A stretch of DNA of 64,000 nt. Origin: Pogona vitticeps (lineage: Eukaryota > Chordata > Lepidosauria > Squamata > Agamidae). The position numbers and the translations under genes were made by a program. Every line of letters begins with the position of its first letter. Position 1 is the first letter of the stretch. Positions 24,638 through 39,500 of the stretch are shown piece after piece. The notes under the pieces are model-generated. The model searched no databases, was not told the origin of the DNA, and was given only the letters and a program-made list of their open reading frames with translations. The stretch is from NCBI RefSeq assembly GCF_051106095.1, contig NC_135786.1, forward strand, positions 199,017,001 through 199,081,000. The letters run 5' to 3'.

Positions 24638-25388
24638 TATTAGTCCTTCTGAGTAGACTCATTGAAGTGGACAGGACTTGTTAATCACAACTGAATTTCA
24701 CTCCATTGATTTCAATTAGTCTACTCTAGGGTTAGATTCAGCCTCTTTTTACAGTTTTCATCCATAATGACTTGATATTCTTTAATTAAATGTTTTCGCT
24801 TCAGATTTGACTGCTTTGGTTTCAACCCTATACATTCTTAAATGGGAGTAAGTCACACCAACCTCCAACCATCCAGGGCACTGATTTTTGAGTGAATATA
24901 CATGGGTCTGCCTTTTCAATTAACTTGCTTTAGAGTCCTTTTTCAAATAATACTTAATGTTTCAGTATTACATATGTATGTCAAACACACGAGGCAGTTT
25001 GGGTTATTTAAAATATTTAATTACTTATTAACAATAAAAGAGATAAAATTTAGTAAAATAGGCTTTTATACAAAATATAACAAATTGCACCAGTATTTAA
25101 TAACCATTTTGCCTTTTTAAAAGAAGGGTCACAAATAAAATCAAAGAGATACATCATAAGATAGCAATTTCTATTTCATATCTAAATTATATGTTCTGTT
25201 CTGTTGATCTGTCACTCTTAACTTTTAATTAATGTTATTTCATATGTGAAGTAAGCACTTATAATCTCTATACATTTTCCATTAATTAGCCATTCACTGA
25301 AGAATTGTTCCAAACTTTCATTTATAGAAGTGAGATAGTACTGTCCCACAACTGTGATTTCCCTATACTGTATTATCCTAAACAGTTA

Positions 25389-25623
25389 CAAAGTGGTGCC
25401 TCGCAAGATGATTGTAATTCGTTCCGCGAGAATCGCTATCTTGCAAAAAAAATTGTCTTGTGAGATTTATTCATCTTGCGTTTGGTCTCAAAAGCATAGG
25501 TCACAAAAAAAAAAAAGTATTGCGAAGCATGGTCATAGAAGAAACTGTGTTGCAAAGCACCATAGCAATTGCAAAAAACGGGTTTTTCGTCCCATGAGGC
25601 AATCGTCTTGCGAGGCACCACTG
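25389..25623. mobile_element. Tigger-like MITE (CAGTGGTGCC family), 235 bp
   Basis: The left end reads caaagtggtgcctcgcaaga and the right end tcttgcgaggcaccactg. TA flanks both sides. Same family as the copies at 39678, 40977, 50492, 50919 and 53082. Confidence 0.75.
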
Positions 25624-26184
25624 TATATAAAAGCTATATAAGTGGAACAACTTTGAAGCCCCCACACACACACCAATGGGAGAAATATTTAGTAAGTAAT
25701 ATTCTGGAACAGACAAAGGAAAAATCTCAGTCTTGCATCACTTTTGATGAAACAAAGACCCAGTGGTATACTTTGATATCAAACACCATTGGAACTATCA
25801 CTTTCTTCCCTTCTCCCTTCTGCGGACCCTCACCACATGGAGCCAAAAGAATCATGGCTAAATATAAGTCAATGGACACAATTTAGATTTATAATACTTT
25901 AAATAAAGATCTATTTTTACTGTAAAAAGAACATGAACTCTCCAGTTATGAAATGAAAGTAAATTAGTAGGTAGAGATGAAATATTTTATAACATGAACT
26001 ATCTGTTCACTTTCTGTTCTTGTAAAAAAAAGACAGAAAAATATCACATTTGTGAAAAGTACTGAGCAATATTATATATTCTCTATTTAATGTCACAGTA
26101 TCATTTAGAACATAGCTGCCAATTCCAATGTCTTAGCTGAGAGAGCCATTCTATTCTTATTGATTTAAATTCACTAAAGTGTGG

Positions 26185-26315
26185 ACAGTGTCTGCGAAGC
26201 AACCAACATGAACCTGACACAACTCCGGGAGGCAGTGGAAGACAGGAGGGCCTGGCGTGCTCTGGTCCACGGGGTCACGAAGAGTCGGACACGACTAAAC
26301 GACTAAACACAACAC
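26185..26315 (+). mobile_element. BovB LINE, 3' end fragment
   Basis: A 131-bp truncated BovB end flanked by an exact 9-bp duplication, aaagtgtgg, at 26176-26184 and 26316-26324. It is close to the sequence shared by the other copies here, so it is one of the younger-looking BovB pieces in the window. Confidence 0.9.
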
Positions 26316-26336
26316 AAAGTGTGGCTAATACAAAAC

Positions 26337-26448
<112 letters not shown>

Positions 26449-26769
26449 AGACACTGAAACTTTTCTCTTTGGAGCTCTCATTATGGAGCTGGGGAGGAGC
26501 TGAGTCAATTTGGGTACAGGTATGGGCAAAGCTTAGAAAAGTTACTTTTTTCTGGATAACAGCTCCCAGAATTCCCTGGCCAGTAACCTCATTAGCAAGT
26601 TGCAGAGCAAAAATCCAGTTTGGAGAAACTGTAGCGTTTGCAGGGAAACGGATATGGGGGAAATGGAGAAATATTTACCCTCTGTAAATGCTTCCCTTCC
26701 TCAGTATTTTTCTGTAATTTTTCTCCTTCATGAATATGAAAGGCTAGTTGGGCAAAGACCATGATGTAG

Positions 26770-26850
26770 AGCAGGTGCGGGCAACTTCTAAAGGTCCAGA
26801 GGCCATAGATGCCCAATGCCATCACATTGGAGGGCCACATCTGCTGCTAC
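26770..26850. mobile_element. hAT-like remnant
   Basis: It contains gcaggtgcgggcaactt and ggagggccacatct, resembling one end and the interior of the hAT element at 729-858. Degraded, limits approximate. Confidence 0.4.
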
Positions 26851-27699
26851 CCCATGTTCTAATTTTTTAAATTACTGTACTCCAAAAAAAAAAAAATTCT
26901 CTCATGCCATCTAGTGGGAAGAAGCAACAATTTCACCAGCTCTTCCCCATCCTTTGTTTTCGCTTCCTCTGAGCTGTTTTAGACCTAAGTGGGCTTTTGG
27001 TCAAAGCCAGAAGACCTGGTTTTGAAAACAGGTACTCCATTAATGTGAAAAAGCTGATGGGGAAGGGCAAAAGCCTGGTAAAATTATCCCCAAGGGTCTT
27101 TTAAAAGTTAATTTTTAAAAAATATGTTAGGTAAGCCTGAGATGCTAGGTGGCTATGATTGGCCCTATTTTCTTGACCCTCGGAGCAGGTACATGGTGTT
27201 AAATCTGCCCCATATAACTTGCAAGCCTTGAGATATTTTGGACTGCATTAGGGAGTTGCAGACCAGCAATACCCAAAGAGGAAGAAATTGTCCATCCTGG
27301 CTTTCAGAGTTGCTGACATTCACCATGCTAACCAGTACTTCAACTGTTGTAAGTTAAAGGCTTGGGATAGTGGCAAAGCAAAGCAAGGCCAAGCAACTCA
27401 CAAAAGGTACTGAAACAACATCCTGGCTCCTACTCCTGCTCCTATAACTCACTCATAGAAGGCAGCCCTGAGACAAGACAGTGGGGAATATGATTTCACC
27501 ATGTCTTCCTTCAGTAAAAGCTTAATCCTAGACGACTGTTCCTAACATTTGGTTTGTTTAAACTACTCTTCATCACTGAGCTTAATTTTTGTTTATTTCC
27601 ATTCCTTCCACTAGAATTATAGGTTATTTTCTTTTTAAAATCTGGCTATGGGGGGGAAAGTTTCTGGACGTTTAGGTTAGCACTATTCATCTAGGGAAA

Positions 27700-28050
27700 T
27701 CACCCCCAGCTTTGGTGCCCTCTAGATGTTTTGGATTCCAGTTAGCATGATCATGTCCCTTTGTCTGAGGTGATGGAAGTTGTAATCCTACATCTCTGGA
27801 GAAAACCCATTTAAAGACACTGATTTAGGTGTGTGATTCTCATTAAGTTCATATGGAGCTCTGCAGGAGGTGCAGCTGAAAGGATCATAGCAAACACGTC
27901 TGAGAAAGAGATTTTTCCTGAGACCATGAACTGCTGCTGTCAGGTGTCAGGGAGGCAGCTCAGTGTCCTCCAAATGCTTTAAACAACAATTCCCATTATT
28001 ACTGGGACTGTTGGGAATTGTAGCCCAAAGGCCACTAATTTGCTTACCCC
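27700..28050. mobile_element. Two degraded hAT-like remnants
   Basis: One lies at about 27700-27825 (tttggtgccctctagatg) and another at about 27955-28045 (agtgtcctccaaatgc and gggaattgtagccc). Both carry the inverted tcccatta/gggaattgtag pattern of this repeat group. Confidence 0.35.
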
Positions 28051-28290
28051 AAAATAGAAGCTCTAACTGCTAATATATATTTTAAATATATTTTATTTAC
28101 ATAAATTGTTCAGTTCCTCTTGACAGTAAACAAGCTCAATTCCTTCAATTACACTATTTTAAACTAAAGCCAAACCCCTAGCAGATTCGTGGCATATTTA
28201 TTTCAAGATCAGAATAGCATCAGTGTAACATGTTTTTTTCACATTTCAGAAGTGCGACTATTAATTTGATGGAACTTAATGTCAGTCAGT

Positions 28291-28395
28291 CTTCCCCAAA
28301 CTGGTGTCCTACAGAGACTGTGGACTAGAATTCTCATCATCCTGGCATCTAGCCATGTAGGCTGGAGCTAATGGAGGACACCAGGTTGAGGAAGA
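28291..28395. mobile_element. hAT-like short inverted-repeat element
   Basis: Ends cttccccaaactggtgtcct and aggacaccaggttgaggaag are near-perfect inverse copies 105 bp apart. No clear 8-bp duplication was confirmed. Confidence 0.55.
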
Positions 28396-30359
28396 TTGAT
28401 TAGTGCAAGTAGGACGAGTGTCACCATTCTGGCTGGCAAAGTGGATAGCTCCCCTGTTGTACTGGTGCCAGTTTTTGGGACTGAGATTGCAAACTAGCTC
28501 CAGTAACTATTCCTGTCCTCTAGGTTCAGACTGCATGAGGGGTTGCAGTGAGCATGCCCTCAGTTCTGCTACATCTTATCAGATGAATATAATGCCATTG
28601 ATGGCTGTTGCTCTACATTTTTCTTGTGTATTCCATATACATTGGCTCAAAAAAGTTTAGAAGACAGCATCATCATCATCATCCTTAAAGGAGAATTTCA
28701 GCCTGCCATTGTACTTCTATTTCACATTGTGTCCATTACCATTTATACTGTGTCCCTTGTTAAGATTAGCACAAATGATTTTCCAGTGTAAACATTTAAT
28801 TCCAACAATTGGACCCATGTTGCTTATTAGTTACTCCACCTGAATCAAGCAAACGTAATAGTCACAAACTCAGTCAAATCAAGTTCTTAAGGACCAGTTA
28901 AAGCATAGGTTAACTCGAGAAAAAATAGTAAAAGTAAGAAAAGCATGGCAGATTTGTATGTTGTGAACCATTACTAATATAATGGCTTTTGCAATCAAGA
29001 CACATTGGCTGCAATTCTATTGCTTAGCATAATAATTTGCAACTATAGTAGGCCCGTTGAATCAGTGAGGAATTGGCAAGTCACTGACTCCATATATTCC
29101 ATTGATTCAGTGGGTCTCATCAAATTTTGATTTAGTTTGCAAAGCAAGATTTCAGCCAATGGCCAATATCTTGTTCATGCTGGTGTTAAAAAACTTACAT
29201 CAGTGTATATGGGCTGAGTGTTGCACCCAGCAACAAGGAATTGTGTTAAGAAGTTGTGCAGTTGGTCACATATCCCTGATATGACCGATTGTGCAGTGCA
29301 CCAGCAGAAGCGCTTCAGGGTAGCGCTTTTGTCTTGGTGCGAACGCAACTATTGTGTGTGCAAACTCAAGTTCCCTGTGTACAGTTGCACAATGGGATTT
29401 TGGCCACTATTTAGCTATTTTTCAGTGAAGTGAAAATTTGTATTATACAATAAAAATTAAGGCTGTAATTTGGTATTCTCTTTTATGACAATAAGTATCA
29501 TTGGATTAAATTTGTCTTATTTCTTGTAGGCAGATACAGGTTTGCACTACAAGGATTAAAGAAAACACAACTGAACATAGTTAGGGTTATGAATGAGTAA
29601 GCATTCATAAGTTGGATTGCATATATATGATTCTTGATCACTATATACTAATACAGAACAAGTTAAATCCCTTTTCAGTATTCCAGATGCAACATGCATT
29701 GATATACAGTAAGGTTAGAATTAATAAAAGAGACAATTACTTCACAAAACATATACCTAAACATATCAAACTCTGTATACAAGAAGTGGAGACAGTCTCT
29801 CAATGGGGCTTTTTATAAAATAGTTCTGAAACATTATGCCAGCTAGGACTGTCTGTTAACCACGAGAATTTAAATGCAGCTTCCATATTCAAAGGCACTA
29901 AACTTCTGAATAAAAGGTATTAAGGCGAGAAACAGGACGTTGCTGGTTCTACTTCGCCCTGCCTCCCAGATTCTCAGGGGCATCTAGTTGGACACAAGAA
30001 GAATGGGATACTAGATAGGCCTCTGATTTTTAATCCTGTCAGTACAGTGCATTGCTGTAGTGCTAGGCTGGTCCCCTGATTATAAAATGTGAACGTACAT
30101 GTGCCCTTCCTCCTTGTCTTTTCCAGTAACTTCATTCTAAGATCAAAACATTCCAAATTCAAAAATAATTCATTATTATATAAGCCATGTCTGTGCAGGT
30201 AGCTATTACTTCATTAACATTTGCAAATCCCATTTAAATCAGCAGAAGGCTCTGAAACAAGCAATCCATGGGATTAACCTCATTTTTTTTCCTCTCTGGC
30301 TGGTTGATGATCAAATATTGATGGTCCTCCTAATAAACACATGTTACCATGTTAATGGA

Positions 30360-30533
30360 CTACCCCAGCTGTGAAATACTCTGAAGATAACTTTCCGATT
30401 GTATTATGAAATCAGTCCACTCTCTGGAAAGCTCTTCAATTGAAACTGATCCTCCACAATATTCTTCCGGGAGAATGCTGGCTGGAAAGTGCTGCTGGAG
30501 ACTCTGCCCATAGTTATACCCATGCATATGGAT
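30360..30533 (-). CDS. TTPA: TTPA exon 5 (terminal coding exon)
   Basis: Acceptor CATTTCAG. It encodes [17 protein letters not shown] through [20 protein letters not shown] to YLQSISQLG and stop TAG at 30362-30360. It aligns to human [21 protein letters not shown]. Confidence 0.95.
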   Translation of the reverse strand: MHMHGYNYGQSLQQHFPASILPEEYCGGSVSIEELSREWTDFIIQSESYLQSISQLG

Positions 30534-33500
30534 CTGAAATGAAATGTACTGCTCACATGTTTGGCCATATCATTCCACAAGCAAAAAGTATTCTGAGCTA
30601 ATGAAGAAGTATTAAAGCAAATGTTTTAGTCAATGAAAAAAAAAACTACTGTAAAATTAACCAAACAAAGCCATTTTTGTAACATGTACATTTTAGCCTC
30701 TTATACGTTAGAAACTCATAGAATCAATTTAAGATATGGGGCAAATAGGATGCAAATGTGATAGACCTGTATGTGACAATAGATCACAAAGCCCCTATAA
30801 TGCCAAGGTTGGGAGAGAGGGAGACTTAATATGACTTAAAATGGAAAACATGGGGGGAAGCAAAGCTTATTATTCTGCTTCTGCTTTTCCTTCCCAAGAG
30901 TGCCTCTCCAAGAGGAAAAACATGCATGCACCTTTAATTTGCCCTACATACCACATAATAAAAATCCAACATTTAATCTAGCATCTAGTTTGAATTTTAT
31001 CTAGCTTGTTTGAAAGACTTCCAGATGAAAAGCTGTTTGTTTTCTAGATGAGGAGGAAGCACACAAGCCTTTAAATCACCGTAGGCTTATACTGAAGCAA
31101 ACCTAAGAATAAGGCTCCGCATTGTTTTTCCGCATGGATTTTCTGCCAACATTTGCCTTGCTACTCAGGCACTGAGGAGAGATCCTGTTCTACCAGTGAG
31201 GTTGGAATGACAGCATTGGGTGGGAAGACATTTGAATTACTTCCAGGAACTCATATATTTGGGCCTGGCTTACTTGGCAGCTATTATACAAAGTTATTAC
31301 CGACTCTTCCTTCTGCACAGGTTCATTGGCATGTATGGCAAAATTTGAAGGGAGGGTTGTTTTTTTCTGAGTTCTTGACAGACCTTTGGAAAAAAGAGTG
31401 GCAAGACTTTGTAGAAATCAAAGCTAACCACTCTGCAGATGTTCAGAATTTGTACCTGAATACCTACTAAGAACAACCTGAAACTGGTGGAACCCAATTG
31501 AATAAAAGTGGAGTGGACTTGCTAATTTAAAACTAAAAGAGGTGGAGATAATTTTAGCCCTATTCAGGCATTCTAAATAAGATTAAAGTGAACCCATGAG
31601 GAAGGGGAACGAGGGTGAACATCTTAATCCTGTCCTTGTGCATTTCTATCATGCTCCATACATGGGTATGAGAACCTCTCCTACCCATGGAAGGTCCACT
31701 TGTGATTTGGAACCCTGCTTTTCTGGGATTCCAAATTACAAAACGAGCTTCCACAAATAGAGTCTTTCCTCTCCAGAAAGTCACATTATCAATGTGAAAG
31801 GTGATCAGAACAGTAACAGGGAGGAAGGGAGAAAAAGCACCCTCCTCCTCCTTTCTCTCTCTCTCCCCAGCTCTAAATTTTCTTCAACTATCTTTAAGTA
31901 GTGAACCTAGCATATATACAAGCATGCACTGAGCATATATATGAATTTCACAAGAAAAAAAGGTTGCATTCACTCACCCGTGCCTTGATTTTTTCAGGGA
32001 GAAAGGACTTAATTATAGCAAAGACAGGATGAAAGAACAAAGGCTCGTTAATGAAGTGTATACCACGGATTTTTAATGGAAAGGAATCCTGCCAAGAGGG
32101 GAAAAGAACAAAGGAAAAATAACAAAAATAATCCAAGGCCTAGAACATCATAATTTAAACATCAACATTCACATGAGAAAGCCCAAAGAATCTCAGCATG
32201 TTCAACATATCGAATGATTTTCTGGAAAAGCCATACCTACACTTGGAAGTCTATTAGGAATGAACATACAGAACAGTTAGGGAAAATTCTTAGTATGAGT
32301 CCAGCACAAGTAAAGACCGTCTATCATGTTAAAATGAATGTTACAATGCTAAACAAGGTTAGCACAGTTTGATTATAATCATGTTCCTGTACTGTAGCAT
32401 ACAGTATTATTAATTTCAGTCGCCTGGGTCCAGATTGGCCATTTCTTGAACCAAAGGGCTCCTTCCATTCACTGAAGGGACCAGAAACTAGTGGGGGGCA
32501 GAGATGTATGGGATGTTTTAGCTGTTTCCTTAATGTGGTGGAATAATCTTTATTGGTGGCTCTAACCCTTATCCCCAATGACCTGTGCTCCCTTAACCAG
32601 AGACTTCTTGCTCTCCAAGCAGGTGGAAAAGGAGTAAGAAGTGGCAAAGATAGCCTTCACCTTTCTCCAACAGGAGCAAAATGCTACTATTGCACAACTA
32701 GAACTGCATCTAGCACCTTGTTAATAAGCAGCAATTTGACACTGTGACACTCCTGCTATTTCCCTTATTCAAGTGCAAATCATCAATCAGATTCTGGCCA
32801 TTATTCTACAAGCTGCTAACAGTGGAGACATTGTGATGCTGCAGAATGCATTTTCAATGGACAGGAATGGGGTAAAAGTCCCTTTATGGTATGATTGGAC
32901 ATGCACCTTTCCTACCGTCGGATCATAACTTGAGTTAACCAGAACTTACTGTGAGCACAGCAGCTATTCTTTTGACCACTGTTGGAGATATCTGAAATGC
33001 ATGAGCAAATCTCCATCCTCTCAGGTCAAAAATAACCTTGACTCCATTCCGTTGTGTCTCGATCTCTCGTACAATAAGCTCAGAGGTGATGAGACTTACA
33101 CGAAATGCATCAAATACAGTAAACTCCTTTGGATCCCAGTGTCCTGGAGCAAAGAAAGAGAGGCAACTGGAAGGCAAGAACGTTTCCACCTCCTTCAGTA
33201 GAGCAAACGGGCTGAGTCATCGTTTGCAAGAGGCATGGGCACCATGAAGAAGTCCTGGGATTTGTCTTCTTGCACAAGTAAACACCATATCCTTCCTAAA
33301 CCATTTGGGGCAACAAGACTGCATAACTGAATTACTGCAGGTTTCCCTGGTTGGTTTTGTTGTTGAAAGGATGTTAGAACTGTGATGTTCAACCAAATGT
33401 TGTGTGGAATGCTTCTATACTTAGAGCTCTAGCCTGCTTCTAGAATACTCCAGCCCAGCCCATTTCTCCCCTTCATCACATGCTCTGCATTCTGATGCTA

Positions 33501-36500
33501 CTGAGTACGGCAAGTTCTCATTTAGCTGTTTTGGGTTCCTCCCTCCCAGTCATTTTAGTTTTCCTAAAGATTTTTTGACCTTCTGAAGACCTTAGGATTC
33601 CCAAGGCTGATTCCAGTGTACAGATGATACAGATTGGGCTCTACAAGTATTCTACACAGCCACATACAGGTTTCTTGGCATGTAATCTGCATCCAGTAAT
33701 AGCCAGGTGTTTGGGCGGCACACATGCATGCGCATGCACATACACTTCCTCTCCAAACATATTTCAGTAACACATGTGCAACACATACACACAAATTCCC
33801 TGTCTCCAAACACACCTCCCATCTCTTAGCAATTTCTACATCTCTCCTGATATCACTGTTTATCTGCTGCTCCAGCTGTAGGTAAAAAGCAGTTCTGAAG
33901 CCAGGGAACAGCCCTTCTCTCCCCACAGCCCATCTGATGAATTCTCTTTCCTCCCCATGTACTGAAGCATACATGACTCATCCTTATTTATTTATAAAAG
34001 TATGGGAGGTGCGATTCTTTTTCCCCACTTATACCTGAACATTGAAGCTACCAATTCACAGTGTGTGGAATAGATGTTTGACTATTCTATAAACCCAAGC
34101 CTATAAACCTATTCTATAAGCCTGTTCTATAAACTAGGGATGGGAGAGCTCAAGACCTGGGACTGAGGGTGCAAGGTGAGCCACCACTACTAAAGCCTTG
34201 ACAGTTCATTCTTGCCACAGTTTAGCTAGGGGTGGGAGATTTTCCCACAGAGGGGCTTTGTGAACAATATTTAGAAGTCCTTAGTTCTACGTACTGGTGT
34301 TCATGGAGGGGTTGCTTAACTTGCCACAGTGCCCTGGGTTTGAATTGGACTAAACAGGGTCACTTTGAGAGGCAGCATGCCATTAACTGAAAATGTGCCA
34401 AGTCAGCCCCTTGTTGGGTTGCATGGCTGGTCATGTGCCTGACTGCATCTCTGAATCTCATCAATTAGCTGCAGCAAGTTATGCAATCCCTCTCTGAACA
34501 CCAACAGGATCCTGTTGTATATTCATTAATATGGGAAGCAATCTATGAATCAGTAAACATTATGTCTGACTTGCTGATAAAACAGCAGCTGGTATAGAAT
34601 TCTGCTGCCTGTTTTTAGCATGTACTTTAAAAGAGGGCTACTTAACAACATAAAAAGAAAAGTTACTTACCAACTCTATAAATGAGAACTTTACTGCCAT
34701 GTAGGTCCCTCTCTTTCAAAACTCCAAGGTAACCATTATTCAACAGACCAAGAATAGAGTAAGGCCGCAAATCTGCACTTATTTCTGGGCATTCTGCTCG
34801 CCACTTGTGATAATTTTTCAATAACTGAAAAAAGATTTAGCAGAAAGATATCAAGATATTGTGGAGTAACACAAAACAACTCTTATATGGTGAAATGCTG
34901 CTTCTCTTCTGCTAGCATTTTTCTTCCTCATTCTGTGCTATCCACAATTATCTGGAAGTATATATCATGGAACTTAGTTAGGCTTACTTATGAATAAACA
35001 TAGGTAGATGCAGGATTGCACAAAGAGTGTTTTCTTTTAAATCTTTGTTCATATGTCTGTTTACTAATTTGATGTGTGTGGTTTTTTAACTCAAAAATTA
35101 CAGCTCTTCCACTTTGCCAAGGATTTGGCATGGGTGATGATTCAAATCATCAGAGAAATATGTAATTTTGCTATTACATTGTCACTCTATAGTTCAATTT
35201 ATTAATTTAAGAAAATTATTCATACACATCTAAGACTGTTTATTTTTGTAAAATAACAGAATGACTAAAACTAAGAATAATACCCTCTAATTGCTGGATT
35301 TTCCATCCCCCCCCCCCCCCGTTACCTATTTGCCTAGTTAATATGCATTGCTTTTCAGGGATATATTTATATCCTTAAGTCTTTGTCAACTTGTTCTAAC
35401 TGACCATCATGCATCGCTAGCTGATAAACATATTTCCAAAACCAAGAGTGAGTACAGTAAACCCTAAGGTTAGAGGTAAATTTAGTGATCCTTACAGAAC
35501 ACCAAGTGAAATCAATATGATCATTCTAAAGATTGATGTATCCTATAGATGATTCAGCCTGGATCTATATCTGTGCTACTTATTAAATCTACAAAATCAT
35601 TCAGTCTGCAATTTTTTATTCAGTTGTATGGGAATAAGACCAAATGAACCCGATGTAGCTTACACTTGAGTAATCATGCACTGAACTGCATTGCAAATAA
35701 AAGATGGGGTCATCATCATATCAGTAATAACTGATATTGATGTAAAAAAAACCCCACCCCACCTCAGTAGGATAACCACTAGTAGTATAGTATTTTTTCT
35801 GGATTTGCACACAATATCTTCATTTGGAGACAACAGTGATCTTTCTTTTCATATGAGAGGGGAAAAGGTTCTGTTTCAGGTAGCATTTAAGAAGAAGCAA
35901 AGCAACCACTAATGTTATATGATACTACACCTTATAGCATGGTAAAATACAGCACTACAGTTAAAGTACTTCTGCTATATGTGCTGCTTATATTTTGAAG
36001 GAGGGTTGCCTTGTCGATTTGTCCCAACAAAAATAAAGAGTTTTGTGGCACTTGAAAGACTCTACTGGGTATAAGCTTTTGGTGGATTGCAAACCTGCTG
36101 GTTTCATCTATTTTTTTAAAACAAAAACTTGCAAGATGAAACTAGAATAAAAACATTCCTCCTGAAAATTATGTTACTTTCATATCTATTTCTGAATCTC
36201 TTTAACTTTCACAGAGAACAATGCTTCCAGGGATTTACTGTTATGAGTAACATGAAACTGATCCCTTAGTGTAGTATTCTGAAATACACAACAATTTTGA
36301 GACTGTCAAAGTTAATTATGTAAAACAGCTAAATATGGCAAATGAAACAGTGAAATGCATAAGATTTGTGAAGAACCAGGCAAGCATGGATAAATTAAAC
36401 AGATAAGCTCTTCTTGCAATTGAGAAATCCAATATATTTTGCTCTGCAAGTCAGAATGTTTTTCCTCTATTATCTCTGGCCCAGTGGGCAAACTTTGATG

Positions 36501-39500
36501 GAAAACCTTAGCTTACTGTGCTCAAACAATAGTTGCATGATATTTGTGTGTGCATTTCCCCTTTTCCTGGAACTGCAGGCTTTTCTTTCTCAACAAATGT
36601 ATGGTACCTATGCAGTTATTAACAAAACCTGATCCATTCGCAAGTACCTCCAAAAGTTTTAGTTCTAGGCATGATCTTGCCATCAGCACTGTTCATGTTC
36701 AGCTTTCTCATTTGCCAATTAACAAGCACATATTTCTTTTATGAGAGAGATAAAATGGATGAAATGATAAGCTGCTGTAACTGTTCAAAGACTGCCATCT
36801 TCTGTACTATTGGGAAGATTTTAATTTTGTCCATGGCCTTCTGTGCACAAAATTGCTTGCATCTACTTGGACTTCAAAGTGGGAGACATTTAAAATGTTA
36901 GGTAAAAGCATTTAAAAAAAAAGATTTCATAGCAACAAAATATAAACCATTTATTGTCTCCTAGACAGTCAGTCACTGAGGAGAAGCTGAGCTGAAGATA
37001 AGTCTTCACACTGAGTTGCCAGCATTTGCAATAAAGCAGTCATTATGAATACATTACTTATTGTCAACACATTAATGACAAGTAGCCAATACTGGACAGT
37101 TAATTTATTTATACTTGTAGATGTTTCTCCTACTGCTTCTCATAAGATGCTTCAAATCCACCCATGTTAGGCTTTCAACTGTAGATACCTGAATGAAAAA
37201 AACTTCACACATTTACAGATCTTAACCACATTCTTACAAGTTTAAGGAAATTTTTATAAGTTCTGAATTATTTTCTTTTTAAAATTCCTAGTTGGATGAT
37301 TTTTAAACAGCAGTAATAACTTTCCTATACTTTTCCCCTCTCCTCAAAATGTGCCAAAATGATAGAAAAACCGATTGATGTTAGACAGAGTGAATTAAGA
37401 GTCAACCATGTTGCTGGAGTTTAAGATCTCCTTGCTATTGTTGTTATGTACCATTGAGTCAAAATTAATTTAGTAAAGGTAAAGGTAAAGCTTCCCCTTG
37501 ACAATTTGTCCAGTCGTGTCCAACTCTAGGGGGCAGTGCTTATCTCCGTTTCCAACCCATAGAGCTAGCATTTTGTCCGAAGACAATCTTCTGTGGTCAC
37601 GTGGCCAGCACGACTAGACACAGAACGGTGTTAGGTTACCACCATGGGAAGGTATCTACTATTTATCTACTCACGTTTTGCATTTTGCATACTTTCGAAC
37701 TGCTAGGTTGGCGGGAACTGGGACAAGCAATGGGGGCTCACTCTGTTGCATGCATTCAATCTTATGACTGCAGGTCTTCTGACCTTGCAGCACAGAGGCT
37801 TCTGTGGTTCAACCTGCAGCAGCACCACATCCCTTAATTTGCAATGGCCTTAATAGGGCTTTCAAGGTAAGTGAGATATTTATGGAGTGGTTTTACAAGT
37901 TCCACTGAGGTTCTATTGCTGCATCAGAATTTGAACCCAGGTCTCCTGAATCCTAGTTTGTCACTCTATCCACTGTATCATGCTGGGTATATAACATCTT
38001 TTTACCCCAGTCATCTCTAACTCATTGCACAAGAAAATAACTGTTTGGCTGTAAACAACTTGTACTAGACAGTGATGGCTAGAAACAGGGAAATAGAAAG
38101 ACCTGATGCCAACTGCCTGGTCTTCAGAGACATACTGTATAATCAGCTGATGATAAATACAAAGGATGGGACACTGTCCAGTTATTACTACGGGTCATGT
38201 TTTTGTTTTCAAGTTTATGCAGCAATGAATAAAAGAGATTCTTAGAACACACTCAATGTCTGCATTTTCAAAATATGCTGTTCAAAAATATATGGGAAAA
38301 AACACATTGCTACATGGAACATACCATGATAGTGGGCCACATCTTGTGTTTGACTAGATGTGCCAAGGTTGCAAAGTCAGTCGCTGACCTCAAAAAGTCA
38401 ATGATGTAAAAAGAAAGTCCTTTTGCTCTGCTTCATAAATTCATAGAATCACAGAATAATGGAATTGGAAGGGGCCTATAAGGCCATCGAGTCCAACCCC
38501 CTGCTCAATGTAGGAATCCAAATCAAAGTACATCAGACATATGGCTGTCTAATTATCTCTTGAATGTCTCCAGTCTTGGAGCAATCACCATCTCCCAAAG
38601 TAATTGGTTCCATTGCCATACTACTCTAACAATTAAGAAGTTTTTTTTTAAAAAAAAAATTCAACCAAGCCCCAAGCTTATTTCCTGCCTCTGTGTGCAG
38701 ACATGCAGAGACAGACATTGCATCTTTCCATCTTGCACGTTTTCCCAAGCATTTGCTGAGCTTCTTTGAAACCACATTCAAAGATGTGGTTGAGGGACAG
38801 GACAGTCTGTGTGTTGATCATAGAAAGAGGGGATATGAAGTGAGGAGACCTAGCTTTCAAAGTATACCTCCCTATCGTACACATTGTAGTAAAGTATGGA
38901 GAATATGTATGTCTACTCTCAGATTACAGTGCAACTTCTATCTTTGCAATTTCTCAAACGGTCAAAGAAAAGTTGCTACATCCAGTAGTGATAATAGATT
39001 TTATGTCAGTCTTAGTAATAAAAAATGGTAGTGCACATAAATTTGTTATTGATCCAATGAGGAGTTAGGCAGAAGACCAGGTTTATTGCTTTGCTTGGCT
39101 CCACATATGAATAAAATCAATGTTGCCATTTGTAGCAATAATAGTTGTAGCATTTTGTTTTGTTCCAACTGTGAATCAATAACCACAGTACAGTACAGTA
39201 CCATGAAAGGTTTGCAAGGAGGGAATCTGAATGGCAACTCATGCCCTTTAGAACTCTATTTCTACCTGCATTCTCTAACAGATTCTTAGTATGAACCATC
39301 AAGCTTGCCTATATGCACACGTAGCCACACTTATCAAGGGGAATAAACTTTAACACCAGTGGAGCAGGGAGCAAATACCATAATAAACAAGCATCTTGAG
39401 TTAAGAGTGTGATCAGATGAGCGTTTAGCCTGCTGTTCGGACTAATGTGGAGATGGGTGGTTCATTCATTTTGACAACAATCACACAACATAATCACTGG

